Shown here in pieces: positions 24,696-33,395 of a stretch of 64,000 nt of DNA (the first letter of the stretch is position 1; each line of letters starts with the position of its first letter). Source of the DNA: CAWBYL01 sp963793025 (GTDB lineage Bacteria; Actinomycetota; Acidimicrobiia; Acidimicrobiales; Acidimicrobilacustridaceae). The stretch lies in the NCBI GenBank assembly GCA_963793025.1, contig CAWBYL010000006.1, positions 1,529,829-1,593,828 on the forward strand, written 5' to 3'. The position numbers and the translations under genes were made by a program. The notes below the pieces were generated by a model. The model did no database searches. It was not told the origin of the DNA and saw nothing but the letters and a program-made list of their open reading frames with translations.

Positions 24696-25510
24696 AGCTC
24701 GTCGGCGTAGGTGTCGGTGCCCACGACGGTGCGGAAGAAGGGCGCGACGAGGTGCACGTCGGCCAGGCCCGCCGCGGCGACGGCGTCGGTGTAGGAGCGC
24801 AGCCCGGCCAGGGACGCGGTCACGTCGCCGTCGATGAAGAAGATCTGCACGAGGCGCTCGGGCCCGCCGGCGGGGGTGCCGAGGTCCATGGGCTGATCGG
24901 CCGCCGGGGTGGCGACCGGCTTCCACGACGACGCGATCTCGATGTCGGAGCCGGCGAGCAGCTCGGGCAGCAGGGTGGTCGACAGCTCGGCCTGGACGCC
25001 GGTGGCGTCATGGCCCTCGCGAGCGTCGAACCAGGCCACGACGATGGCGTCGTAGGCGTGGTCCAGAGCGAGCTCGACCGGCACGGGGTCGTCGTCGCGG
25101 TAGTCGGCGCCGACGAAGTCGAACATGTTGGTGTGGGCGTGGCGACGCTCGGCGAAGCCGCGGCCGTTGCCGTAGAGCCAGGCCACCTGCGTCTGGGCCC
25201 ACTCGTTCCAGTCGTCGTGGTGGCCGTCCTCGATCCAGTAGATCGCCACGTACGAGCCGGCGTCGGTGGGGTTGGCCACCGCGGTGTCACCCTCGGGCCA
25301 GCGGAGGTCCTTCAGGGACCGCGGCGCCACCCAGCGGCTACCGGCCAGCTGGTACGGGCCGATCATGCACCCGGCGTAGTAGTGGTCCCGCTCGTACCAG
25401 CGGTTGTAGGCCGATTCGTAGCCCTTGTTGGGATCGACGAGGGTGAGCAGCATGCTGCCCACCTTGACCGGATAGTCCTCGACGCCACCGACCTCGAGCG
25501 GGTATGCCAC
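24689..25510 (-). CDS. Unknown protein, possible EthD-like dimeric alpha/beta barrel
   Basis: 273 residues, GTG start preceded by AAGGGGGAAC. I do not recognise the family with certainty. The N-terminal half (MLLTLVDPNKGYESAYNRWYE, then RDHYYAG) reads like an EthD/Dabb strand-helix with the sequence of a ferredoxin-like barrel. The C-terminal half (RLVQIFFIDGD) may be a second repeat of the same fold. It is the first gene of the operon with the flavoprotein, kinase and flavin reductase, so a role in binding or transforming the same substrate is likely. Confidence 0.7.
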   Translation of the reverse strand: MAYPLEVGGVEDYPVKVGSMLLTLVDPNKGYESAYNRWYERDHYYAGCMIGPYQLAGSRWVAPRSLKDLRWPEGDTAVANPTDAGSYVAIYWIEDGHHDDWNEWAQTQVAWLYGNGRGFAERRHAHTNMFDFVGADYRDDDPVPVELALDHAYDAIVVAWFDAREGHDATGVQAELSTTLLPELLAGSDIEIASSWKPVATPAADQPMDLGTPAGGPERLVQIFFIDGDVTASLAGLRSYTDAVAAAGLADVHLVAPFFRTVVGTDTYADELW

Positions 25511-25539
25511 GGCTGTTCCCCCTTGGGTGCTTCCCCGTC

Positions 25540-25556
25540 CCTTGACGGGGTCAAGG
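25540..25556. repeat. Short inverted repeat upstream of the flavoprotein operon
   Basis: CCTTGAC, three bases, GTCAAGG, located 30 bp before the operon start codon at 25510 and 46 bp after the end of the tauD-like gene. It could be an operator or a small terminator. Confidence 0.4.
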
Positions 25557-25602
25557 ACCTCGAACCTAGCCGGTGCTCGCTGGTCTCACCCCGGGGCGGC
25601 GA

Positions 25603-26418
25603 TCAGCGCTCGGCGGTGCCGACGACGGACACCCGGTACATCAGGCGACGCCCTTCGAAGTCGTTGAGCACCAGGTGCAGCACCGCCCGGTTGTCCCAGA
25701 TGAGCAGGTCGCCGACCTCCCACCGATGGCGGTAGGTGAACGGCTCCTTGACCGAGTGGCGGAACAGGTGACCGAGTACGAGGTCGGCCTCGTCGGGGGG
25801 TAGCCCTTCGAGGAACCGGGTGTAGGTCGGGTTCACGAACAGACCCTGTTCGCCCGTCTCGGGATGGACCCGCACGACCGGGTGACGGACGCAGCGCTCG
25901 GCGGCGATCGCTTCGGCGTACTGGGCCGCGGGAGCCCCGAAGCGGTGGCGCATGGCGGCGATGTTGGCCAGGTCGTGCACGGCCATCACCCCGTCGAGGT
26001 AGCGCTTCATGTTGGCCGACAGCGCCTGGTACGCCGCAGCCGTGCTGGCGAAGAGGGTGTCGCCACCGACGGCCGGCAGGATCTTGGCGTGGGTCATGGT
26101 CCCCATCGGCGGGTGGGGGAGGAACGTCTCGTCGCTGTGCCACATGCTGGCCGTGGTGCCCTCGTCGGAATCGAGGACGCTCACCTGCTCGTGGCCTGGA
26201 CCCAGGTTGGGGAAGAAGGCGTGGATCTCGATCTCGCCCAGCTGGCGACCGAGCGCCATGTGGCCCTCCGGCGTCATCTCCGGGACCTTCAACACCAGCA
26301 CCTTGTGGTCGAGCAGCGCCTTGGCCAGGTCGGCCACCTCGGCGTCGTCGAGGACGCCGTCCGGCGCCACGTCTCGCACCTCGGCTCCGAGGGCGCCCCC
26401 CAGGCGCACGATGTCCAT
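25603..26418 (-). CDS. TauD/TfdA-family Fe(II)/2-oxoglutarate dioxygenase
   Basis: 271 residues. The iron-binding HxD is in MWHSDETF, the distal His in LHLVLNDFEGRR with the Arg for 2-oxoglutarate, and AKILPAVGGDTLFAS is the usual following segment. Relatives hydroxylate taurine, 2,4-D, alkyl sulfates or other small acids; the substrate here is unknown. ATG 26418 is preferred as it directly precedes the DIVRLGGALGAEV strand. Confidence 0.87.
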   Translation of the reverse strand: MDIVRLGGALGAEVRDVAPDGVLDDAEVADLAKALLDHKVLVLKVPEMTPEGHMALGRQLGEIEIHAFFPNLGPGHEQVSVLDSDEGTTASMWHSDETFLPHPPMGTMTHAKILPAVGGDTLFASTAAAYQALSANMKRYLDGVMAVHDLANIAAMRHRFGAPAAQYAEAIAAERCVRHPVVRVHPETGEQGLFVNPTYTRFLEGLPPDEADLVLGHLFRHSVKEPFTYRHRWEVGDLLIWDNRAVLHLVLNDFEGRRLMYRVSVVGTAER

Positions 26419-26428
26419 GGCCCGAATG

Positions 26429-26457
26429 TTGACATGGTTCAGGGCCGCTCGTAGGTT
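26429..26457 (+). promoter_or_regulatory. Sigma-70-type promoter for the SDR operon
   Basis: TTGACA (26429-26434), 17-bp spacer, TAGGTT (26452-26457). A transcript would start near 26464, about 45 nt before the GTG at 26510. It sits in the divergent region with the tauD-like gene. Confidence 0.6.
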
Positions 26458-26509
26458 CGGCGCGCCGTGTCGATCGACCGGCGTCGGGCGATTCCTGGGG
26501 GTCGGTTCC

Positions 26510-27325
26510 GTGGCGAACCTGTTCAACTACGAGGGCAAGCGTGTGGTCCTGACCGGAGGGGCCACCGGCATCGGGGCGGCGCTGGCCGGGACGCTACGGG
26601 ACCTCGGCGTCGAGCACCTCACCGTGCTCGACATCAAGCAGCCCGAGATCGACGTGGACACCTTCATCGAGGTCGACCTCTCCGACCCGGCGTCCATCGA
26701 TGCTGCCGTGGCTCAGATCGAGGGCCCCGTCGACGTGTTGTTCTCCAACGCGGGAGTGGCGGCCAACGCCGGGGTCCGCACCTGCATGGCCGTGAACGTC
26801 CTCGCGTCGCGCAAGTTGGCCGACGCCCTCATCGACCGCATCCCCGAGGGCGGCACCATCGTCTACACCGCCTCCATGGCCGGCAACGGATGGCCTGCTC
26901 AGCTCGAGAGCATCAACGAGTTGCTCGACATCGCCGACTGGGACGCCTTCCTCGACTGGTGCGAGGCTCATCCCGAAGTCGTGAACGACGTGTACTCGTT
27001 CTCCAAGATGTGCATGCAGGTCTTCGTGATGCGCAAGGCCGTCGAGACCTTCAAGCGGGGTGTGCGGCTGAACAGCATCTGCCCGGCGCCGGTGGACACG
27101 CCGCTCATGAAGGACTTCCGCGAGACGATGGGCGACAAGGTCATCGACTGGAGCGTGTCGGTCCAGGGGAACAACCGCATGGCCGTGGCCGCCGACATCG
27201 CCCCGTCACTCGCCTTCATGGGCAGCGACGCGTCGGCCTTCATCAACGGCGTGAACCTCCTCGTCGACGCCGGCTTCACCGCCGCCATGACCACGGGTCA
27301 GGCCGACTTCAGCGCCCTGGCCTGA
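26510..27325 (+). CDS. Short-chain dehydrogenase/reductase
   Basis: 271 residues: VLTGGATGIGAALAG, SNAGVAAN, Ser in YTASMAGNGW and the catalytic YSFSK. A longer insertion between the Ser and Tyr (about 30 residues, LLDIADWDAFLDWCEAHP) is typical of 3-alpha-hydroxysteroid dehydrogenase-like SDRs. The GTG at 26510 is preceded by a GGGGG run. The DUF7064-like gene follows 35 bp later. Confidence 0.85.
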   Translation: MANLFNYEGKRVVLTGGATGIGAALAGTLRDLGVEHLTVLDIKQPEIDVDTFIEVDLSDPASIDAAVAQIEGPVDVLFSNAGVAANAGVRTCMAVNVLASRKLADALIDRIPEGGTIVYTASMAGNGWPAQLESINELLDIADWDAFLDWCEAHPEVVNDVYSFSKMCMQVFVMRKAVETFKRGVRLNSICPAPVDTPLMKDFRETMGDKVIDWSVSVQGNNRMAVAADIAPSLAFMGSDASAFINGVNLLVDAGFTAAMTTGQADFSALA

Positions 27326-27360
27326 CCCCCGCTCAGCGATCGACCGGAGACGGCTCCCCG

Positions 27361-28305
27361 ATGCCCGAGATGCACCCCGACGACGAGTTCCACCCGCCGA
27401 CCTCCGACGACCCGGAGTGGACCGAGACCTGTTGGTTCACGTTCACGGTCCCCGAGCGAAACCTGTCGGGCCAGCTCTACCCCTACTTCAAGGCCAACCA
27501 GGGCGTGGCCGCCGGCGGTGCGTTCTTCTGGGACGGCCGGGGCGAGCGCCCGGAGACCTGCCTCTACGCCAAGCAGTTCTGGCACCTCCCGCTGCCCGAC
27601 CAGCCCCTCACGGACATCACGCTGGCCAACGGCATCCGGTACCGGTGCCTCGAACCCCAGAAGCGTTGGGCCATCGGCTACGACGACCCCGACGGCGGCG
27701 ACGAGATCCACGTCGATCTCACCTTCACCGGTGTGGTCGCGCCCAACATGCTCGGGGCCAGCCACGTCGACCAGGCCGGCCGGTACCAGGGCACGATCGT
27801 CCTGCACGGCGAGACGATCGAGGTCGACTCCTACGGCATGCGGGACCGCTCCTGGGGGCCCCGTCCGCAGAGCGGGCCCGGCATCCACGGCGGGACCAGC
27901 ACCAGGGGCGGCTACAGCTACGCCACCGCCTCCGACCGGGATGCCTTCCACGCCATCACCATGGACTTCGGCGCCGGTTCCATCGCCATCCACGGGTACC
28001 TGCTCCGGGGCGGCGAATGGTCGAAGATCGCCAGCGGCAGCCGTCAGGTGGTCGAACGGGACGGCGACGGGGCGCCGCTTCGGGTGGTGCTCGACGGTGT
28101 GGACGAGCTCGGTCGTGAGCTCCACGCCGAAGGGACGACGAAGAACGCCCTGGGCTTCTTGATCAACCCGAACCTCTACACGTTCAACTGCCTCACCGAA
28201 TGGACCTTCGACGGGGTCACGGCGTGGGGCGAGGACCACGACAACTACAGCTTCCCTGCCGCTCGCCGTCTCATCCGAGAAGCCCGCGGCCAGAAGCTCT
28301 GGTGA
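27361..28305 (+). CDS. DUF7064/7065-like lipocalin-type protein
   Basis: 314 residues, no signal peptide. Two beta-rich halves with YPYFKANQGVAAGG and the hallmark GMRDRSWGPRP, seen in actinobacterial proteins related to the AttH/CrtC (hydroxyneurosporene synthase-like) fold. Such genes often lie beside SDRs and steroid or terpenoid catabolism genes. The function is not known. Probably co-transcribed with the SDR upstream. Confidence 0.7.
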   Translation: MPEMHPDDEFHPPTSDDPEWTETCWFTFTVPERNLSGQLYPYFKANQGVAAGGAFFWDGRGERPETCLYAKQFWHLPLPDQPLTDITLANGIRYRCLEPQKRWAIGYDDPDGGDEIHVDLTFTGVVAPNMLGASHVDQAGRYQGTIVLHGETIEVDSYGMRDRSWGPRPQSGPGIHGGTSTRGGYSYATASDRDAFHAITMDFGAGSIAIHGYLLRGGEWSKIASGSRQVVERDGDGAPLRVVLDGVDELGRELHAEGTTKNALGFLINPNLYTFNCLTEWTFDGVTAWGEDHDNYSFPAARRLIREARGQKLW

Positions 28306-28350
28306 CGACCGTCCCCCCGGATGGCTGAGCCCGGATCGGTCGGCCGGCGG

Positions 28351-29259
28351 TCAGTCAGCGGCGGTCAGCGTCTGGTGGTCGCCGTCGCCACCCACCTCGA
28401 GGTTTCCCAGGGGACCGGATGCCGCCATCGACTCGGGCTCGCCGTGCCCCTCGGCGTTGGCGTCGGCGTCGACGGCGTCCGCACCGAGACGGTCCCGGAG
28501 GAGGGCGATGGCCCACTGGGCGCCCATCACCACGGCCACGATGATGCCGGCGACGATGGTGTCGAGCCACCAGTGGTTGGCGGTGGCCACGATGACGAGG
28601 GCGGTGAGCACCGGGTGGGCCAGCACCAGCCACCGCCACCGGCTCCGGCTGACCGTCACCGCCCCGACCCCCACGATGATGGCCCAGGCCGCGTGCAGCG
28701 ACGGCATGGCCGAGACCTGGTCGGAGAGGCCCTGGCCGACGGGGCCGTACACCGACTCGCCGTACTGGCGGGCGACGTCGACGAAACCGAGCTCGGGGTA
28801 GAAGCGGGGCGGGGCGACCGGGATCCAGTGCATGAACAAGCTGACGGCGGTGACCACCGCCACGAGGTTGCGCAGCCGGGCGTAGCGGGGTCGGTGCCAG
28901 GCGAACAGCCACACCAGGAAGATGATGAGGGCGGGGACGTGGACGATGGCGTAGAAGCCGTTGGCGGCGTGCACGAGGGTCGGGTGGTCGAGGAACCATC
29001 GTTCGATGTCGACCTCGTTGGCGATGTGGATCGTGCGCTCGAAGTCCCAGACCTTGCGCCCGTTGACGAGCCCGTCGTCGAGCCTGGTCGTGCGCAACGC
29101 GCCGATGTACTGCCACACGGCGTAGAGGACGAGGACGAGCGACGCCTCTCGCGCCATGGCGCCCGCCATCGCCCATCGGCCCGCGACCGGACGCAGGGCG
29201 AACCCGGCGGCGGCCAGGATCGCCGCCAGGAGGACGGCCTGCTGCCAGGTCAACCACAC
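28351..29259 (-). CDS. PAP2-superfamily membrane phosphatase/transferase (AUR1-like)
   Basis: 302 residues with about six hydrophobic segments. The PAP2 core motifs are SAMPSLHAAWA (phosphatase motif 2) and TANHWWLDTIVAG (motif 3). The spacing resembles the inositol phosphorylceramide synthase (AUR1) subgroup, which transfers phosphoinositol-type head groups, rather than simple PA phosphatases. A charged tail (after about residue 265) lies in the cytoplasm. Start is GTG at 29259. Confidence 0.8.
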   Translation of the reverse strand: MWLTWQQAVLLAAILAAAGFALRPVAGRWAMAGAMAREASLVLVLYAVWQYIGALRTTRLDDGLVNGRKVWDFERTIHIANEVDIERWFLDHPTLVHAANGFYAIVHVPALIIFLVWLFAWHRPRYARLRNLVAVVTAVSLFMHWIPVAPPRFYPELGFVDVARQYGESVYGPVGQGLSDQVSAMPSLHAAWAIIVGVGAVTVSRSRWRWLVLAHPVLTALVIVATANHWWLDTIVAGIIVAVVMGAQWAIALLRDRLGADAVDADANAEGHGEPESMAASGPLGNLEVGGDGDHQTLTAAD

Positions 29260-29305
29260 GGTCGGAGTGTGTCATGCCCGGGGCGGCCCGATCCGCCCGC
29301 GGCGG

Positions 29306-29788
29306 TCAGGTCGGGACGTCGGGCCTGGCGGAGGTGCCCGGCGTCGGGCGGGCGAAGTCGGACACCACGCGGCGCAGCAGGGCTTTCAGCACCTCGATGT
29401 CGTCGTCGTCCCATCCCGAGAACGCGGCGGCGGTGATGGCGTCGGCGGCAGCGCGGAAGCGCTCGTAGGCCGACCGTCCCTCGTTGGTCAGGGAGACGAC
29501 TCGACCCCGCCCGTCGTGGGGATCGGGAGCGGTGACCACGAAGTCGAGGGCGGTCAGGTTGCGCAGCTCACGGCTCACCAGGGGACCCTCGGTGTCGGCG
29601 GCGGCGGCCAGCGCCGTGGCCCGAAGGGGCCCGTGCTTGTGCAAGGCGGCGAGGATCCCGGCGGCCGGATTGGTGAGACCGACCCCCGACATGTCCGCCC
29701 GGTGGCGGGCCGCCTCGCGACTCCGGCCGATGCGACCGACCCGCCGCAGCGAGTCGTCGATGTCGCGGAGGTCGTCGCTCCGCGTCAC
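29306..29788 (-). CDS. MarR-family transcription regulator
   Basis: 160 residues with a winged helix: LHKHGPLRATALAAAADTEGPLVSRELRNLTALDFV (recognition helix and wing) and the wing tip DPHDGRGRVVSLT. Its ATG overlaps the stop of the YdeI-like gene (ATGA), so the two are co-translated. It may control that operon; no operator was identified. Confidence 0.82.
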   Translation of the reverse strand: MTRSDDLRDIDDSLRRVGRIGRSREAARHRADMSGVGLTNPAAGILAALHKHGPLRATALAAAADTEGPLVSRELRNLTALDFVVTAPDPHDGRGRVVSLTNEGRSAYERFRAAADAITAAAFSGWDDDDIEVLKALLRRVVSDFARPTPGTSARPDVPT

Positions 29789-30381
29789 CGCGGCGGCTTC
29801 TGCGGGTGGATGGTCTCGCCCCGGGCGAGCATGGCCATGAACTGCGTGAGACGCCGCGTCCTGGTCTCGGCCTTCTTGGCGCTCTGCAACCGGTAGAGGA
29901 TCGCGAAGCGGTTCTGGCTGGTGAGGCCGGCGAAGGTGGTCGCCGCTGCCGGATCAGCGGACAGGGCCGCGGCCAGATCGTCGGGCACCGTCATCCCCGC
30001 CGAGCCGGGGTAAGCGGCCTGCCAGCGGCCGTCGGCCTGGGCTCGCTCGACCTCGGCCCGACCGGCTGGGCGCATGCGCCCCGCGTCCTCCAGTCGGGCG
30101 ACGAGGTCCACGTTGCGCTGCGACCACGGGCTGCGCGACCGACGGGGGGTGTACCGGTTGACGAAGGTCGTGTCGTCGCGCTTGTTGCGCTGACCGTCGA
30201 TCCATCCGTAGCAGAGCGCTTCGTCGAGGGCCTCGGCGGCGGTGAGGCTGGTGGGGGCGGTGACCCCCTTCTTGGCCAGCACGAGCCACACCCCCTCGGG
30301 CTCGGCGTGGTGGATGTCGAGCCACTGGCGCCAGGCGGCGGCATCGGCCACCAGGAGCTCGGGTATGGGGTCGGCGGCCAT
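29785..30381 (-). CDS. YdeI/OmpD-associated family protein
   Basis: 198 residues with the family motifs VWLVLAKKG, ALDEALCYGWIDGQRNKRDD, RYTPRRSRSPWSQRNV and the C-terminal FAILYRLQSAKKAETRTRR. Members are linked to stress or polymyxin tolerance in other bacteria, but the biochemical role is unknown. ATG 30381 is chosen because the conserved region begins about 8 residues later. Confidence 0.85.
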   Translation of the reverse strand: MAADPIPELLVADAAAWRQWLDIHHAEPEGVWLVLAKKGVTAPTSLTAAEALDEALCYGWIDGQRNKRDDTTFVNRYTPRRSRSPWSQRNVDLVARLEDAGRMRPAGRAEVERAQADGRWQAAYPGSAGMTVPDDLAAALSADPAAATTFAGLTSQNRFAILYRLQSAKKAETRTRRLTQFMAMLARGETIHPQKPPR

Positions 30382-30389
30382 GGCGCGGG

Positions 30390-31355
30390 TCAGAGGTGGG
30401 GCCGGACCTGGGTGGCCAGCAACTCCACGTGGCGCTCCACCAGGTCGTCGGGCATGCCGGCCACGCTGGCCCACAGGTAGGCGTGCTCCACCGGGGCGTC
30501 GGCGGTGGCGACCCGGATGGCGTCGACGGCGTCGGCGGGGGTGAGGACGCGGAGGCCGGGGATCGAGCCGGGAGCGGTGATGCCGCCCCGCAGCTTGTCG
30601 ACCGTGATCTCCCGGGGAGCGGGAGCGTCGCTGCCGGCGACGTGGGCGGCCCGGTAGGTGTTCAGCTGGTGGGTGTAGTGGGGGAGGATGCGTTCGAGGG
30701 CCTGCTCGGGGTCGTCGGCCACGATGATGTCGAGCATGCCGCCGGTGCGGGCGATGGCCGGGTCGTGCCCACCCTCGATCAGCCCGGCCCGGTACGGCTC
30801 GAGCAGGGAGCGGTCGAGGCTGAGCAGCCCGACGCCGAGCCGCCCGGCCCGTCCGGCGCCCTGCGGCCCCTGGTAGCCGAGCCAGATCGGGAAGGGGCGT
30901 TGGGCCGCCGGGGGAGTGGTGACGCCGTCGTCGAGCAGGCGACGGATCTCGGCCACCGCGGCGTCGGTCAGGCCGTAGCGCCGCCCCAGGTCGCGCTCGT
31001 ACAGGGCGTACTCCCGGGGGCTGTACCCCGCCCCGATGCCGAGTTGCAGACGCCCACCCGAGATCTGGTCGACGATCGCCACCTCCTCGGCCACCAGCGG
31101 CGCGGGTCGCAGGGCGGCGAGCAGGACGGCGGTGCCGATGGTGAGGCGACGGGTGCGGGCGGCGACGGCGGCCAGGAAGGTGAGGGGCTGAGGCAGGTAG
31201 CCGTCGTCGAACTGGTGGTGCTCGGTGAACCAGGCCGACTCCACCCCCAGCTCCTCGGCCCGTTCCAGCAGATCGAGGGTGTGACCGTAGAGGTCAGGCC
31301 AGGGTCGGGCCCACGGTTCGGGGTTGCGCAGATCGAAGAACAGTCCCAGCTTCAC
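30390..31355 (-). CDS. Luciferase-like (LLM class) flavin/F420-dependent oxidoreductase
   Basis: 321-residue TIM barrel: LGLFFDLRNP at the start, AWFTEHHQFDDGY (active-site His), IGTAVLLAALRPAPLVAEEVA and LQLGIGAGYSPREY. The AEEVAIVDQISGGR segment is typical of F420- or FMN-dependent monooxygenases of actinobacteria. Cofactor and substrate cannot be told from the sequence. GTG 31355 follows GGGGGAACC. Confidence 0.83.
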   Translation of the reverse strand: MKLGLFFDLRNPEPWARPWPDLYGHTLDLLERAEELGVESAWFTEHHQFDDGYLPQPLTFLAAVAARTRRLTIGTAVLLAALRPAPLVAEEVAIVDQISGGRLQLGIGAGYSPREYALYERDLGRRYGLTDAAVAEIRRLLDDGVTTPPAAQRPFPIWLGYQGPQGAGRAGRLGVGLLSLDRSLLEPYRAGLIEGGHDPAIARTGGMLDIIVADDPEQALERILPHYTHQLNTYRAAHVAGSDAPAPREITVDKLRGGITAPGSIPGLRVLTPADAVDAIRVATADAPVEHAYLWASVAGMPDDLVERHVELLATQVRPHL

Positions 31356-31448
31356 GATCCCGGTTCCCCCATCGCCGACGACTTCGGACACGACACGACC
31401 CGCCACTCTAGGAGGCGGTGGCGGGTCGTGATCACTGCCAAGTATCGG

Positions 31449-32297
31449 TCAGCTACCGAGCGGCGGGGCCTTGGCCACCAGAGCGTCGGCGCCGAGGGCG
31501 GGCTCGATGAACGACGTGAAGTCGGGACCGGCCCGCAGGTGGTGACCACCGTCGACGTCGATCGTGACGCCGGTGACCCAACGGGCGTCGTCGGAGATGA
31601 GGAAGGCGCACACGTTGGCGATGTCCTCGGGATCGCCCACGTCGGCCATCGGTGTGTTCTCGAGGTAGCTGTCGTACACGGCGGAGTCCCGCGGGATCCC
31701 CTCCATGATCTCGGTGCTGATGAAGCCGGGGGCGACGGCGTTGAAGCGGACCTTGACCGGCCCGTACTCGTTGGCGGCGTTGCGCATCATCTCCTCGATG
31801 CCCGCCTTGCCCACGCAGTAGGCCCCGAACCACGGGTGGGGGACATGGCCGGCGATCGACGACATCCCGACGAACGAGCCTCCGCCGGCCGCCACCAGGT
31901 GAGGCGCCGCGTACTTCACCGACAACATGGTGCCGAGGACGTTGAGGTGAAGCACCCGGGTGAACTCGGCGGTGTCCTGAAGGTGGTACGGGCCCATGCC
32001 GCCGCCCCCGCCGGCGTTGGCCACGAAACCGTCGAGGCGGCCGAAGGCATCCACGTGCCCGGCCACCAGGGCGGCGACGTCGTCTTCGACGGTGACGTCG
32101 GTGACCTGGTGGCGCACGGTGCCCTCGGCCCCGGACGCGTTGATTCGCTCGACGACATCGGTGAGCTTGCTCTCGGTGCGCCCGCAGATGGTGACGTCCA
32201 TTCCGTCGCCGGCCAGGCGGGTGGCGCAGGCGGCGCCGATGCCGGTGCCGCCGCCGGTGACGATGGCGGCGCGGCCGGCCAGGGTCGAGTCGGTCAT
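31449..32297 (-). CDS. Short-chain dehydrogenase/reductase
   Basis: 282 residues: VTGGGTGIGAACATR, an Arg in CGRTES favouring NADP(H), NAGGGGG, MSSIAGHV, intact YCVGK and APGFIST. Similar to actinobacterial 3-oxoacyl-ACP reductase-like or hydroxysteroid dehydrogenase-like SDRs. Divergent from the alpha/beta hydrolase gene at 32432. Confidence 0.86.
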   Translation of the reverse strand: MTDSTLAGRAAIVTGGGTGIGAACATRLAGDGMDVTICGRTESKLTDVVERINASGAEGTVRHQVTDVTVEDDVAALVAGHVDAFGRLDGFVANAGGGGGMGPYHLQDTAEFTRVLHLNVLGTMLSVKYAAPHLVAAGGGSFVGMSSIAGHVPHPWFGAYCVGKAGIEEMMRNAANEYGPVKVRFNAVAPGFISTEIMEGIPRDSAVYDSYLENTPMADVGDPEDIANVCAFLISDDARWVTGVTIDVDGGHHLRAGPDFTSFIEPALGADALVAKAPPLGS

Positions 32298-32431
32298 GTG
32301 GGTTCCCCTCGTGTGATGCGGATCTCGGGCCCGACCCTATTCGGCCGACGCCCTGACCCGCGCCGCCGGGTCGGCGTCGGATGGCGCCCTCCGGTGAAAG
32401 ACTCGCTGAGGTAGGTCACGGAGGGGGCGTC

Positions 32432-33331
32432 GTGTACGACGAGGTCGAGTTCGAGTCCGAAGGAGCGATCCTCCGGGGTCGGCACTACCGGGCCGGCCGA
32501 GACCCCGGACCCGTCGTGGTCATGGCCCACGGGTTCTCGGCCACCGTCTCCATGACGATCGACCGGTACGCCGAGGCGTTCTGTGCCGCCGGCCTGTCCG
32601 TCCTGCTCTACGACCACCGCAACTTCGGGGCCAGCGGGGGCGGGCCCCGCCACCAGGTCAACGCCTGGCTCCAGGCGCGGGGCTACCTCGACGCGCTGGA
32701 CTGCGCCGCCGGCCTGCCCGGCGTCGATCCGTCGGCCATCGCCGTGTGGGGGGACAGCTTCACCGGTGCCATCGTCGTGGTGGTGGCGAGTGTGGACCCC
32801 CGCGTGGGGGCGGTGGTCGCTCAGGTGCCGGCCACCGGGAGCAAGCCGGCTCCCCCTGACCCCGATGGCGTGCTCTACGACGGGCTGGTGGCCACGCTTC
32901 GCCACGGTGACATCGAGCCCGGGCCCGAGGACGTGACCGGGCCGCTTCCGGTGGTGGCGTCCGACCAGATCCACGGCGGCTCGCTGTTGAAGCCGATCCA
33001 GGCCTTCCGGTGGTTCCTCGAGTACGGAGGCCGGTTCGGATCGGGTTGGGAGAACGCGGCCACGCTGGCCGTCCCCCGTACGCCGGTGCCCTTCCACGCC
33101 GAGCTGGCCGCGCCTCACGTCACCTGCCCGGTGTTGATGCAGGTGGCGCCGGACGACGAGATGGTCGGGGCCGACCCCGAAGTGGCACGCGGCGTGGCCG
33201 CCGCCCTGGGCGGACCGGTGGAGCTGGTCGAGATCGACGGCGGCCACTTCGGGCTGTTGCACCATCCCAGCGCCTGGTTCGACGCGGCGGTGGGGGGTCA
33301 GCGCGAGTTCCTGGTCCGGGTGCTGGGCTGA
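32432..33331 (+). CDS. Alpha/beta hydrolase
   Basis: 299 residues. Oxyanion region VVMAHGFSATVS, nucleophile elbow WGDSFTGA, Asp in MQVAPDDEMVG and catalytic His in DGGHFGLLHHP. Similar to uncharacterised serine hydrolases of the X-Pro dipeptidyl-peptidase/DLH-like group. GTG 32432 follows GGAGGGGG. The substrate is unknown. Confidence 0.83.
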   Translation: MYDEVEFESEGAILRGRHYRAGRDPGPVVVMAHGFSATVSMTIDRYAEAFCAAGLSVLLYDHRNFGASGGGPRHQVNAWLQARGYLDALDCAAGLPGVDPSAIAVWGDSFTGAIVVVVASVDPRVGAVVAQVPATGSKPAPPDPDGVLYDGLVATLRHGDIEPGPEDVTGPLPVVASDQIHGGSLLKPIQAFRWFLEYGGRFGSGWENAATLAVPRTPVPFHAELAAPHVTCPVLMQVAPDDEMVGADPEVARGVAAALGGPVELVEIDGGHFGLLHHPSAWFDAAVGGQREFLVRVLG

Positions 33332-33395
33332 CCCGGCCGCGACACGTCCCGCCGGGCGCCGGGGCCGAAGGCCGCGGCGGCGGGCGGGACGAGGG

